A stretch of 64,000 nt of DNA from Stenocarpella maydis (taxonomy: Eukaryota; Ascomycota; Sordariomycetes; Diaporthales; Diaporthaceae): positions 78,323-142,322 of the forward strand of contig NQMI01000115.1 in assembly GCA_002270565.1 (NCBI GenBank), read 5' to 3'. The notes under the pieces were generated by a model. That model had not been told where the DNA came from. It worked only from the letters and a program-made list of their open reading frames with translations, and searched no databases. Every line of letters starts with the position of its first letter. Positions within the stretch are counted from its first letter, which is position 1. This document shows, piece after piece, positions 1-10,157 of the stretch. The position numbers were made by a program, and so were the translations under genes.

Positions 1-17
1 CTTAGTCCTGTCGTTTA

Positions 18-110
18 TTATAAGCACTCGTCGTGCTCGAGGAAGCGATCTAAGTCGTCGAGGCCAAACCGCCCACACTGGGGGCTGCCTGCCGCCGTGG
101 CCCCTTTGGG
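18..110 (-). CDS. Possible 3' terminal exon of an unknown minus-strand gene
   Basis: Read on the minus strand, a short open frame ends at a TAA at 18-20 and is preceded at 111-118 by CTCTCTAG, a good fungal 3' splice site. The C-terminal residues have the pattern C-G-R-F-x3-D-L-x2-F-L-x-H-x2-C, which looks like half of a Cys/His zinc-binding module, and an AATAAA-like polyadenylation signal overlaps the stop. Codon choice is ordinary for the GC-rich genes here. I could not find the upstream exons in 120-800, so this may be a decayed remnant or chance. The call rests only on the splice site, the frame and the motif-like C-terminus. Confidence 0.22.
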   Translation of the reverse strand, partial: PKGATAAGSPQCGRFGLDDLDRFLEHDECL

Positions 111-118
111 CTAGAGAG

Positions 119-2159
119 GATGCAGTCTCGCTCCTTAATCCTGCTGGGACACCAACATTGACGTCACAGGATTATTCTCAAGCCTCTCTCTCCTTCTCTT
201 TGTGACTCCCTAGGGAATAATAAATGGGCCGTAAGAAGAGGAGGGGATCCGCGTACATATGTACTCGCCCCGGAACAGGTGGGTACCTCGTAACTTTCTA
301 CTGCCTTACACTAGTGTACTGTGCATTGTGCTGACCAGCCCACCCTCGACTCGGCCGTGGGGCAGTGGGGTGGGCAAGTGCAGTTATTTATGTGCCCACA
401 TGCATGCGACATGTCTCGCTGTACTTGGCTATCATATGACACTGCTGGGATCAAAGCCCTTGGCACACCAGAATGCCGCGGGGAAAAGGTGGCGCCGGAA
501 TGTGTTGGCGCGTCCCGCCGAGGGTAGCCGGCTCTGGCAGGCTGACAGGTCGGTACGGTGCCGTTCGAGCACGTCCGGATGGGGGGTTTAAGGGGTGGGG
601 ACCGGAATCCTGCTTTGTCCACGCATCCCGTACCGTTCGGGCGAGAAGCGCCGAACTCGTCCGTCGTCAACGAGGGGAGACGTGAGCCCCGTACGCGCCT
701 GGAAATCCTCAAAATTCGTAGGAGCAACAGCCATGCATATACTTGCACAAGACTACGTATTGCCTCTGGAACGGTTGCGCGTTAAAAGACGTTTCCTACG
801 GATGGCGATGATGCTGCCATCCTCCCGGCTTGCTCATCCCTTTTCGCCGTAGCTGTCCAGCTCCCGGAGTTGCGAGCCTGCAGGGAAGATGCGCGACCGC
901 ACCACATCTTTTGGCCCTGACCTATGGTGCTGTGAACAGCTGCATGAGACTGATGCAGTGTGACGTAAAGAGCATCTTCAAGGGCTTGGATTCTCGCTGA
1001 GAAAGGAGTCCAAGCAGGCAAGCATTGCTGTATTCAAGTTGAAGAAAGACCGGGCCACCTGGTGTTTACAGGTCCTTCCCCGCAGCGCCCAGCTCGAGGT
1101 GGATTTTCAAAAGGCGTGGGATTTAGAACGATTTGTTTCACTATTACTAAAATGTATGGCTGTGCTACGCTCTCTGGTCTACAGGTGCTGTGTAAGGACG
1201 CCTTCTACCGACGGCTAGAACTCGTCGGCTCCCGCGTTCTTGGATACGGATGTGACAACAGCCCCCATCCATCCCACGCCCGATGCTGCGTCGGTGAGGG
1301 GTACCAGGTTCTGGCTATTTTCTGAAATTAATCGCACTCCACAGCAGGCACTTGTTAACCTCGGCTTGCCCTGAAACAATATGCCGTGCCAATCTCCACA
1401 GGCAGCGTGGTCATCCCGCTGTTGTATTTCGCGGGCATACAATCTGGTTGCTATTCATAGGTAACCGGCTACATACCTAACTAAATACCTATCCTGACTC
1501 CTGAAAGCATTCATAGCCTGGTGAATATGCTCTCCCCAGCTACCTAGCTAACCCGCGGCACACCCAGTAATTCTGCGCTTGAGCAGATAAACAACGTTGA
1601 ACTGGTTGACTGAAGCCACGGCCGTCACGGCCTGATATTCCTTGCTTCCAGCCGCAGGTTCCGCAGTGCCATGAGCAATGAGGCTCCCGTTTCGAGGGAA
1701 GTATATATCATGAGGAGACACGGCCAATCATCATAGGTATGACTACCGAAGAGTGCAAGCGCAAAGGGCTTTTGCTTTGAACTTGAATGACCGAGTTTGC
1801 ATTCAAGTGCCAATCTCAACAACATCACATATTCTTATGTCTGGCAGTGATAATTTTGTCCGGAGTAGGGGGAATACTCAACCATGTCCGAAGTCCCTAC
1901 CGCTTACCCGTAGTTATTGATCGGATGTGTTGAAAACGGGGGCGGTGGCAGAACACAATCTATGGCCAAATAGTTTGCTGCTGCCACTCCCTCATCCTCT
2001 TCAAAGGTCTATGAGAGCCAGGTCGATTTGCCGGCATCCACTCGGGTAGCCGCATGTCATGAATACGGAAATGATATTTAAGAAAAGACGGCTGGATTCT
2101 CTTCCCGAAACAAATCTACTGGTTCATAGATATTAAGATAGAGGAGGGCTCCTGACAGG
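119..2159. other. Intergenic stretch without recognised genes
   Basis: Several overlapping 60-145 codon frames exist on both strands, but none has a recognisable domain, a convincing start context or plausible splice partners. Base composition is near that of the gene-rich half of the window, falling slightly after about 1440. I see no tRNA, rRNA or repeat here. Confidence 0.5.
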
Positions 2160-2768
2160 CAGTCAACATACGCCCACCCAAGGATTTGCGTGCGCCCACC
2201 CAGAGCTACAAAATTCCTCGCCTGCAGCCCCATACAAAATTTAATACCTTTTTTTTTTAAAAAAAAGGTTCCTTCCGCCTACCCAGAACCCTTGCTATAG
2301 CTCTTAAATACCCCTGCTATAACTAGGGATAGCCCTGCTTTATGCTTTCTTTTAGAGAGGCCCTCCCTTTCCTCCTAAGGGCCCCTTCCTCCCTTTTTTT
2401 CTCTTAAGGGCTTCTTCCTCTTAAGGGCTTCTTTCTTTAGAGGGCCTTTCTTTTTAAATAGTCCCTCTCTTTAAAGGGCTCTTAAGAGAAAGGGGCCCTT
2501 AAGAAGAAGGAAGGAAGAAAGGAGCCCTTAGGAGGAAGGGGAGGGCCTCTCTAAAAGAAAGCATAAAGCAGGGCTATCCCTAGTTATAGCAGGGGTATTT
2601 AAGAGCTATCTATAGCAAGGGTTCTGGGTAGGCGGAAGGAACTCTTTTTTTTTTTTAAAAAAAAAGTTATTAAATTTTGTATGGGGCTGCAGGCGAGGAA
2701 TTTTGTAGCTCTGGGTGGGCGCACGCAAATCCTTGGGTGGGCGTACGGAAAAAGCTGTACGTTGACTG
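2160..2768. mobile_element. Foldback / MITE-like element with long terminal inverted repeats
   Basis: The left arm (about 2160-2420) reappears as its reverse complement in the right arm (about 2480-2768). The ends are CAGTCAAC at 2160-2167 and GTTGACTG at 2761-2768. Inside, the CGCCCACCC-containing blocks, an oligo-T/oligo-A pair, and AAGGGCCC- and GGGCTATCCCTAG-containing blocks all match in inverted order around a centre near 2450. The right end carries about 14 bp (a GTACAGCTTTTTCC-type segment) missing from the left. No transposase frame fits inside, so this is a non-autonomous foldback element or the collapsed ends of a larger DNA transposon. I saw no clean target-site duplication. It ends 43 bp beyond the stop codon of the racemase-like gene. 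Confidence 0.75.
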
Positions 2769-2810
2769 GCAATACTGGGGAGAATCATCGACTCCCAACA
2801 CTCAATATTT

Positions 2811-3506
2811 TCACTCAGCCAACACCCAATCTGCTATCCCCTTGGCATGCAGCTCCATGGTGTCCAGAAGGGGCACGGAAACATTCTCAGCCTTTATGAT
2901 GAACTGTAAGTCCGTGCAGGCCAGAAGCACGACCTGGGCCCCTTTCTTGACCAGCTCTTCTACTACAACGGCAGTCCTTGCTCTGGTCTCGTCTCGGAAG
3001 ATCCCAGCACCAAGCTCCTCGAAGATGACCTTGTCCATCGCTATTCTCTCCTCTCGATCAGGGATTAGTACTTCTACACCAGCCTCCTCGCTCAGGCGAC
3101 CCTTGATAAAGTCCTCTTCCATGGCAGTATTGGTTGCGAGCAAGCCAATCTTTAAGACACCTCTGCCCTTGATCTCTGCAGCTGCAGCATCAGCAATGTG
3201 TAGCAGAGGCAACCCGCCCTCGTTTTCTACCCGTCGCGCAACCTTGTGTCCGATGTTGCAACCAAAAGCCAGGCCCTGAGCGCCCGCCGACTCGAGGTTC
3301 TTGGAAGCTGCGATGAACTTGTCCGCGACAGCATCCCAACGCCTGGCAGCGAAGAGGGCGGAAATCTCCGCGTGGTTGAAGGAATGAATTATCATTGGCG
3401 CTGACGCTGCGCCCCCAAGCTTCCGCTGGACGTGGCCGTTGATGGAGGTGTAATAAAGGGCTGTGGAATGATAGGTCATTCCACCGAGGAAACCAATTGT
3501 CTTCAT
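2811..3506 (-). CDS. Asp/Glu racemase family protein (aspartate racemase-like)
   Basis: An intronless 231-aa frame starts at the ATG at 3506. A further ATG nine codons upstream at 3533 is in frame, but the family's N-terminal beta-strand (KTIGFLGGM) fits the 3506 start. The PLP-independent Asp/Glu/hydantoin racemase fold uses two cysteines as acid/base pair. Here C83 lies in C-N-I-G-H, where most aspartate racemases have C-N-T-x-H, and C197 lies in L-A-C-T-D-L, where the family has G-C-T-E. Length matches the usual 225-235 aa. The likely reaction is amino-acid racemisation (aspartate or a related acid) in the cytosol; substrate cannot be read from sequence. The altered Thr in the first motif suggests an atypical substrate. 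A bacterial-style single exon at the edge of a transposon island is compatible with horizontal origin. A foldback element lies 43 bp downstream. Confidence 0.85.
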   Translation of the reverse strand: MKTIGFLGGMTYHSTALYYTSINGHVQRKLGGAASAPMIIHSFNHAEISALFAARRWDAVADKFIAASKNLESAGAQGLAFGCNIGHKVARRVENEGGLPLLHIADAAAAEIKGRGVLKIGLLATNTAMEEDFIKGRLSEEAGVEVLIPDREERIAMDKVIFEELGAGIFRDETRARTAVVVEELVKKGAQVVLLACTDLQFIIKAENVSVPLLDTMELHAKGIADWVLAE

Positions 3507-4048
3507 TGTGTCTGATAATCGGTCTGCTATCATGTATCAAAAAGGCAACGTCTGGCCCGTACTGAAGACAGAAAGAAGCAGAAAATGAGAATGCGAGGGA
3601 TCGGGGAAACTGCAGACAGCCCTCGGAAGGGTCAGCACATGAGAGGGGCTTGTCAAGTTCCACGGTTACCAATGTGGGGCTTAATGACTTGAAGGGCGTG
3701 TATAGTGCGCCTCTAAGCTTGAGGTTGATTAGTAACAAGAAGAACTTTCAATCTTTGTTCCGCATTGATTTATTCATTGAGCCCTCGCTTTGAGCAAGTA
3801 ATAGGGCACGAGCGTGACTATAGGTAAGATGGCGAATGCTGCTTTTCCATTGAGGAATATCTAACATCGTGGCCCCGGATTCCGGCCCCCCCCCTGATTC
3901 CCGGCCACCCTGCACACAGTGTATTCACAACAAAACACACCCACTTTTTAATAGCTCATATTAAATCCAAATTAAATCCAACAACCCTAACATAGGCTCA
4001 AAATATAAAAATTTAAATTAAACTTTCTATAATAATATTAATATAACA

Positions 4049-4188
4049 TTAAAATAATATTAAAATAATATTAAAATAATATTAAAATAATATTAAAATA
4101 ATATTAAAACAATATTGAAATAATATTAAAATGATATTAAAATAATATTGAAATAATATTAAAATAATATTAAAATAATATTAAAATA
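4049..4188. repeat. AT minisatellite with an 11-bp unit
   Basis: About twelve head-to-tail copies of the unit AATAATATTAA lie here, with scattered single-base variants (A to C or G within a few units). It sits inside the AT-rich island and has no coding capacity. Confidence 0.85.
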
Positions 4189-4503
4189 TTATAAATATTT
4201 CAAATATATTTTTAAATATATAGTTTATAAGACATTAAGATTTATATATATAATACTAATAAATTAATTAGAAACTTAATTATATAAACCTTCCATTATA
4301 TATAATAATTATTAAAAAATCTTAATTTAGAAGTAATTTATAAATAATAAAATTTCTTAAGGTTATAAAATTACTTTTAGATTTTCCTATTATGGGCTAG
4401 CCTTATAGCGGCTGCTTAAAGGAGCCTAAAAGGAGTTATAAATTGCTATACCTAGCTTAACTATAGGGCCCTAAAGGGGCCCAGATATTCTAGTGCCTAT
4501 ATA

Positions 4504-4557
4504 GTGTTCCGGGGTCTAGGGGAAACCAGCGTGTTCCGGGATCCGGGGGAAACCAGC
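4504..4557. repeat. Direct pair of 27-bp GC-rich repeats
   Basis: Two adjacent 27-bp units (4504-4530 and 4531-4557) both start GTGTTCCGGG and end GGGGGAAACCAGC or GGGGAAACCAGC. A loosely similar GC-rich sequence in inverted orientation occurs at about 3868-3915, so the pair may be the terminal repeat of an eroded DNA transposon of about 0.7 kb. The inverted match is weak and I give it little weight. Confidence 0.45.
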
Positions 4558-6340
4558 CCTAGCGTTGCCCCCAAGACTATAAGAAGGGGCCCTCCTGCAT
4601 TGCTTTTGAAAAATTTCTAATCCTAGAAAATCAATCTTTTTATACCCTGTGAACTTATATTTATCTGATATATATATATATACTATAAAATCTTTTCTTA
4701 TGCCCTCTTCTACCCTCTTCTTTTCGCACCCTTTATTCTCCTTATAACTCTCTTATTGCATTAAGGGCTCCTCTTTTTGCCTTCTATACTCCTCTTCAGG
4801 TGGTTACCTAATCAGGGCTCTAGCAGAATATGTGCCTTTTTGTATATATGGAGGTTTTATCCTTACTCCCTTTAGCCTATTTTCACTAGTATTTGCCCTA
4901 TAAATCAAATATAGGTTTCTTTAGCTTTTATACCTTAATTCCCTATTTTATTTATAAGGTTATTAGCTACTTTAGGGGAGTAAATCTCTATACTTTTAAT
5001 ATTATTTAAATCTAATTAGAGCTATAATACCCTTTTACTCTTAATAGAGAATTTTGCTATTATATAAAGGCTAGATTTACCTCCCTGAGCTGCCTATAGT
5101 TGACCTAATGATGATAGGAGTAGGTATATATAAGGCTAGTCTGATCTCTATATTAAGCTAACTCTATTACTTTAGCTATATTTTAGACCCCTTCTTGGAA
5201 TACTTAATTTAATAGTAAGTATAGAGCCTCTAGCCTAGCTATATATTCTAGGAAAAGCTATTAAGAGATTTATATCCTTAAGCCTTAGAAATTTATTTTA
5301 ATTAGATTTAATAGCATCTAATTAAAGCCTATTTCTTTTTAAAAGAGATTTAAAGGATTAGTACTAAAAAGGGGTTAGTAGATCTTAATTATTTACTTTA
5401 CCTAAAATTCTCTTGCCCTTAGATATAATACCTAAAGGTTAGGCATATTAATTGCTTAATATGGGCAAACTAGGTATCATAGATTCCTAATTTATCTAAT
5501 TAAGCCCCTCTTTAGTTTTCCCTTTTAAGTCTATATAACCTCTAGTTACCCTATTAAATACTATATTTAAGGTATCTTGTTAATATTATATAATATAGGG
5601 TTTAAGCAGCAATAATACTAAATGTGGCAATAGTAGTGTGCAATAGCACACTGGTGGGCTAGCGCTACAGCCACCATACTGTAGCCAGAGGGCGTAGTTG
5701 CTTACTTAGCAACTACCACCCTCTATATAAGCCCTAGATAGCTGGCGGGCTATGCCTACTGTACCCACTACTCCTATATAGAGAATTATTACCATAACCC
5801 CCATCGTATTGCAATATGTGACCCAGCCAACACTGATCAGTGGTTGCAAGGGCGACCACAGATTAGCAAGGTTGAAGAGACAGGCCTTTGCTGCTTGATA
5901 GTGGTTGTGCTAATGGTACTGATGAGATTGTTTCTTGAAGATGTCTTGGCGGCTTCGATGATATTGTTACTACCCATTGTGGGATGAAGATGGCGGCATT
6001 CGCGTATGTTGTGCCCCATCCTTATCTCTACGCGCGTCCATTATGCCCTGAGTATCGTCGGAAGGTAATTGTGGAATATGTATACTGCATAATGTTGCTG
6101 ACCCCTGCTGCTCTTGAAGATAATGCTGAAGATATCACTACTTCGGTATATATCGGTAATTAACCTGGTAACTCCCTTGGCAATAGCTATACTAACTGAG
6201 GTTAACTCTATAAGCCGGTATATCTTTACTACCCCCTGCTAATAAGCTTACCCCTATATACTCATTACCTCTTGTTACTATTTGTTTGACCCTACTTTGC
6301 TCTAGCACACCCCTGTTATCAACCGTACAACCCATACATT

Positions 6341-8085
6341 ATGATGGCAAACCCCCGTGATGAGGATAACACCCCTATGCTGTTGGCATTAATGACTACC
6401 CCGGCAGGCCCTTCTAGCCTTGGCTTTATTAATGTATGGGATATAATTGAGGATATATTAGTAAAAGAGGTTATTATAAAGAAGTAACTTAACCTAGAGT
6501 TATGGGGAGAGGACCTCCCTGATATGAGTAACTTAGTATAATATATAAAATATCTCTGTACTTATGTATAATTATATTACCAAGCCTATATAAGGCTTAC
6601 TGGCCAAGAGGTCTACCAAGAGTTTAAGGATAACTTCAAGGGGTGGACTGAGAGAGTGTTTAAGGTGATACTTAAGGAGATTCTTAGCCCCCTTAAGAAG
6701 ATAATGCAATATAAGGGAATTAATGTGCGGGATAATGATAATGTAAAGTGTTTTGTTGAACTCATAGTAATTACTTCCCTGCTAAGAATCTCTAAGCTTA
6801 TACTAGGCTAATAGATGATTTAGTTAAAGAAATATTATAACTATATTTCTTTTAATAATAGCAAATCGTTTGAGGAATATGTACTAGCATTGAGTAATGA
6901 TTGGGAAGCAGGCCCAAGTACTTAGGGACCTATATTGCAACCTACTGCTCCGGCTGTACCCGAACCTCAACTCCTATCCCGTTAGCTATGCGGTGTCTAT
7001 GCCTTTAAGACCTCTAATGGCTATAAGTTATCAGCCAAGTGGGAGGAATTCCAAGTATCCTATGAGAAGTATGCAATAATCCCTCTAGTGCTGCTAAGTA
7101 GCATACTATTAGAAAAAGGGATATCTGCTAACCTGGCTAAATACTACTTGGATGATAAGAAGTTTACTAGAGTAATGGATGAAGTACTTAATGATAAGAT
7201 TTATCTCTTTTATAATATCTATAAGAATAACCACCTATATTTTACCTACTTCCGGGTAGCATTACTCATAATGTTGAAGGGTAAGGCTAAGGACTTTTAT
7301 ATCCAGTTAATCACAGATAGAGACACCTTTGCTATGGCGTATGCTAAACTTAAGTAATGATTTAATACAGACAGCAGACAATAAATATATTTAATTATAT
7401 AGAATATTACTACTTTTGCATTAATATAATAAAGGAATGAGGGCAAAACCCCATTAGAAATAGTAGAGATTCTGATTAAAAATATAAAGTAATATGCCTG
7501 AATACTTGGCTATAAAGGAGCACTTAGAGATAAACTACTATATAATAATCTTATATATGCAATATATGGTATATCTGAGTTCTATTATATTGAGGTAATA
7601 GCTCTAGCTACTGCTAATGAAGCGTGTAATATGCTCTATTATTGTGCTATATTATTAGGACCTTAACGCCCTTCCTAGCAATATACTATAGGGCAAGGTA
7701 ATAATAATTGGCTAGATAGCAACTATAATGATAAGGAAGACTAGGGCAATAACGAGCACTTTAACTACCCTAATGATAACTAATTCTATTACTCTAAGCA
7801 CCCTAATAGTAACTAGTACTACCTTAACTGCTAGTATAATAACAACTGGTAATATAGGGGCAACTACTCATAAGGCTCTGTATGTAGGTAATATCCCCTG
7901 GGATAAGGTAACTACTATCCCTAAGGCAACTATCGCCCCTAGAGCAACTTCTGACTACCCCCTAAAAGGGATAACTACTTATATGGAAGGCGCAGGAGAG
8001 ACAACTCTCTAAATAAAAAGAGGTGCTATATCTACTAAAAAGAGGGATGTTGGTTGTTAAATTACTCTTTTAAAGAGTGCTAAAG
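6341..8085 (+). pseudogene. Degenerate copia gag with mutated zinc knuckle
   Basis: The frame opens with Met-Met-Ala-Asn-Pro and runs past several in-frame stop codons. The longest uninterrupted piece is 7088-7357, with the composition of a capsid-like gag (K-F-T-R-V-M-D-E and a Y-K-N-N segment). The end of gag carries a knuckle-like segment from 8021: K-K-R-C-Y-I then Tyr where a second Cys is expected, a stop, K-E-G-C-W, and Tyr in place of the His. Each replacement is one G-to-A or C-to-T step from the metal ligand. Frame is continuous with the integrase downstream, as in single-polyprotein copia elements. Confidence 0.75.
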
Positions 8086-8439
8086 GGCTAAGGGCATATA
8101 TATATATATATATAGTGGCTTGGATAAGGAATTCTACTTATTTCTTATTAATTATAAGGGTATTAACTATAAGAGTAATAATTAAGAAAGTACTAGTATA
8201 TTTATTAGTAGTACTAAGAGCTGCGAAAACTATATGTGGTTAGTAGACCAAGCCTTCCTCCATACTTTTGGTATTAATGATAATGAGGAGGACTAGGACG
8301 GCCCCGACCCTGGGGGTGTTAACAGCAAGGGTGACCAGGATAGCCCTAGCTCCAGAGATATTAATAATGAGGAGGACTAGGATAACCCCAGCCCTATAAC
8401 TAGTGAGAATAATATTAATAATAATGATACTAAGACTAG

Positions 8440-9760
8440 CGAAAGAGCTAATAGTATTAAGGAGGTCTTTATAATAGATAACTACTTATATCAGCATTTC
8501 CAAGGGATTCTCCCGGATACTAGCATAGCTAACTACTCTACTGCCGGGCATAACCAATATACTGCTCTGTAGCAACTCTTGCCTATTACTCTTGATATAT
8601 CTCGCGCAGGAGAAGTAATAGTCCGCTTTGGGCCAGGAGAACTATTATAGTTAATAGGGGTAACTATAGTTAATATGGCAGCCAGCAACTTAACATTCCA
8701 CGTGATAAAGACACCAACCCCCTTCCCCTTATATATATAAGATATAAATACATACTTACTCTTTATATGGAATACAACTAATAAGGTTATATAGCATAAG
8801 CTAAATTGGTAGTATAAGAGGATATTTCTTATTACTTAGAAGTAGGGATACTTATGGTTCCTTACGGATATCAGCAGGGCTGATAACGCCCCTATTCTCT
8901 TCCTCACAGAGACCGAGCTATAGCGGCTATATAGATGATTTAGGCACCCATTAGTTAAGAGGCTCTCTCGGCTACTAACGGGTGCTAGCCACAATGTGGA
9001 TCCCTCGGTACTAGAAGCTATTACCAAGTTCTGTTACTACTACTAAATGCACTCCCCCGCGCCCTAGAGATTCAAGTTCAACCTCTGCAATAATGTTGAT
9101 TTCAATTATAAAGTTATCATGGATGTTGTGTATTTAATAGGGCTCCCGGTACTACACGTTGTTAACTTGGCTACTGCCTTCCAAGCCAGGTGATTCTTGG
9201 CTTCTCTCTCCACTAAAGATACATAGGAGGCCCTATAGAGCTGCTGGATTGATATATATATGGGTCCTCTAGACCGCCTTATATTTAATATAGGGACTAA
9301 CTTTGCTTCTAGCAAGTTTAAGAGCACTATATATATTATAAGGATTATATATAAATAAATACCCGCGGAAGCATACTAGCTAATTGGTAAAGTAGAGTAA
9401 TATTACACTCCTTTATATAGAGCTTTTAATATACTATACGCCAAGTTATCAACTATATTTGCTAAAGAAGCTATACTATAGGCAAGCTTTAGTGCAGTTA
9501 ATAATACAGTTAGCCCGGATGGTCTCATGCTAATTCTCCTAGTATTTAGAGTATACCCTTGTGTAATAGAGGACTTAGCCCCTATACTATCTACTCTAAA
9601 GAGAGCTGAGGCAGTATAGAAGGTAATAAAGGAGATTAGGAGAATTAATGCTATATGTAAAATTAGCAAAGCATTATGTGTAAGGAATAGCTTAGTTATA
9701 TTAGAAGTCTTAAGCCTACCACTCTAGAGCGAAGTTTACATATGGCGAGAAAAGACTAGG
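8440..9760 (+). pseudogene. Degenerate copia protease and integrase
   Basis: The protease is recognisable by D-T-S at 8516-8524, where an active enzyme has D-T-G, followed by a Ser-Thr-Ala-Gly segment. The integrase core begins near 9115 (I-M-D-V-V-Y-L, first catalytic Asp kept at 9122-9124). It continues through L-P-V-L-H-V-V and T-A-F-Q-A. At the second catalytic position, in F-N-I-G-T-N-F-A-S, Asp has become Asn. The G-K-V-E segment near 9390 keeps the catalytic Glu. The region is in the same frame as gag and has several TAG/TAA codons. It corresponds to the rve-type integrase family; the identification rests on these motifs. Confidence 0.75.
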
Positions 9761-10157
9761 TAATAAGGCCTATATAAACTGCTCTCTATTGATAACTATA
9801 ATATAATAATTAACCTTCCTAATAGACTAGTTATCTTCCAGTTTATCCTTATACAGCCGTACTATTATAATGAAGAAGAACCTCTTAATCTACTGGACCC
9901 TAATAATACCCCTAAGGAGCTAGTATGCTTTAAGCTAGACCCCATATTAGCTGCTCCTAACCCAGTAGTCCCTTAATAACGAGGACGGCCACAGGGGGCC
10001 AAGAGCAAGAAGAAGGCGGTTATCATTATGAATAATGATGGTAATAATAATATGGAGGATGAGATTACTGCTTATATATTCCTTACCTCACGTGAAGTTA
10101 AGAACTATAAGCTCGCTCTAAAGCTTTATCAGGATGGCATTATTACCACCCTAGGCG

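Larger units (their letters stand above)
3507..6340. repeat. AT-rich, RIP-eroded repeat DNA
   Basis: Composition falls sharply after about 3950: long TA-rich runs, almost no CpG, and abundant TAA/TAG in all frames, as expected from repeat-induced point mutation of old transposons. Small GC islands near 3868-3915 and 4504-4560 look like eroded terminal repeats. The last 750 bases before 6341 presumably contain the 5' LTR and leader of the downstream copia relic. I could not match them to a 3' LTR. No coding frame longer than about 60 codons is present. Confidence 0.7.

Noticed and set aside
2677..3279. 200-codon plus-strand frame
   Set aside because: Opposite strand of the racemase gene and the foldback arm; Ser/Thr-rich shadow translation.
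9106..9669. Minus-strand frames of 73 and 88 codons opposite the integrase
   Set aside because: Shadows of the copia integrase; the motif-bearing strand is plus.
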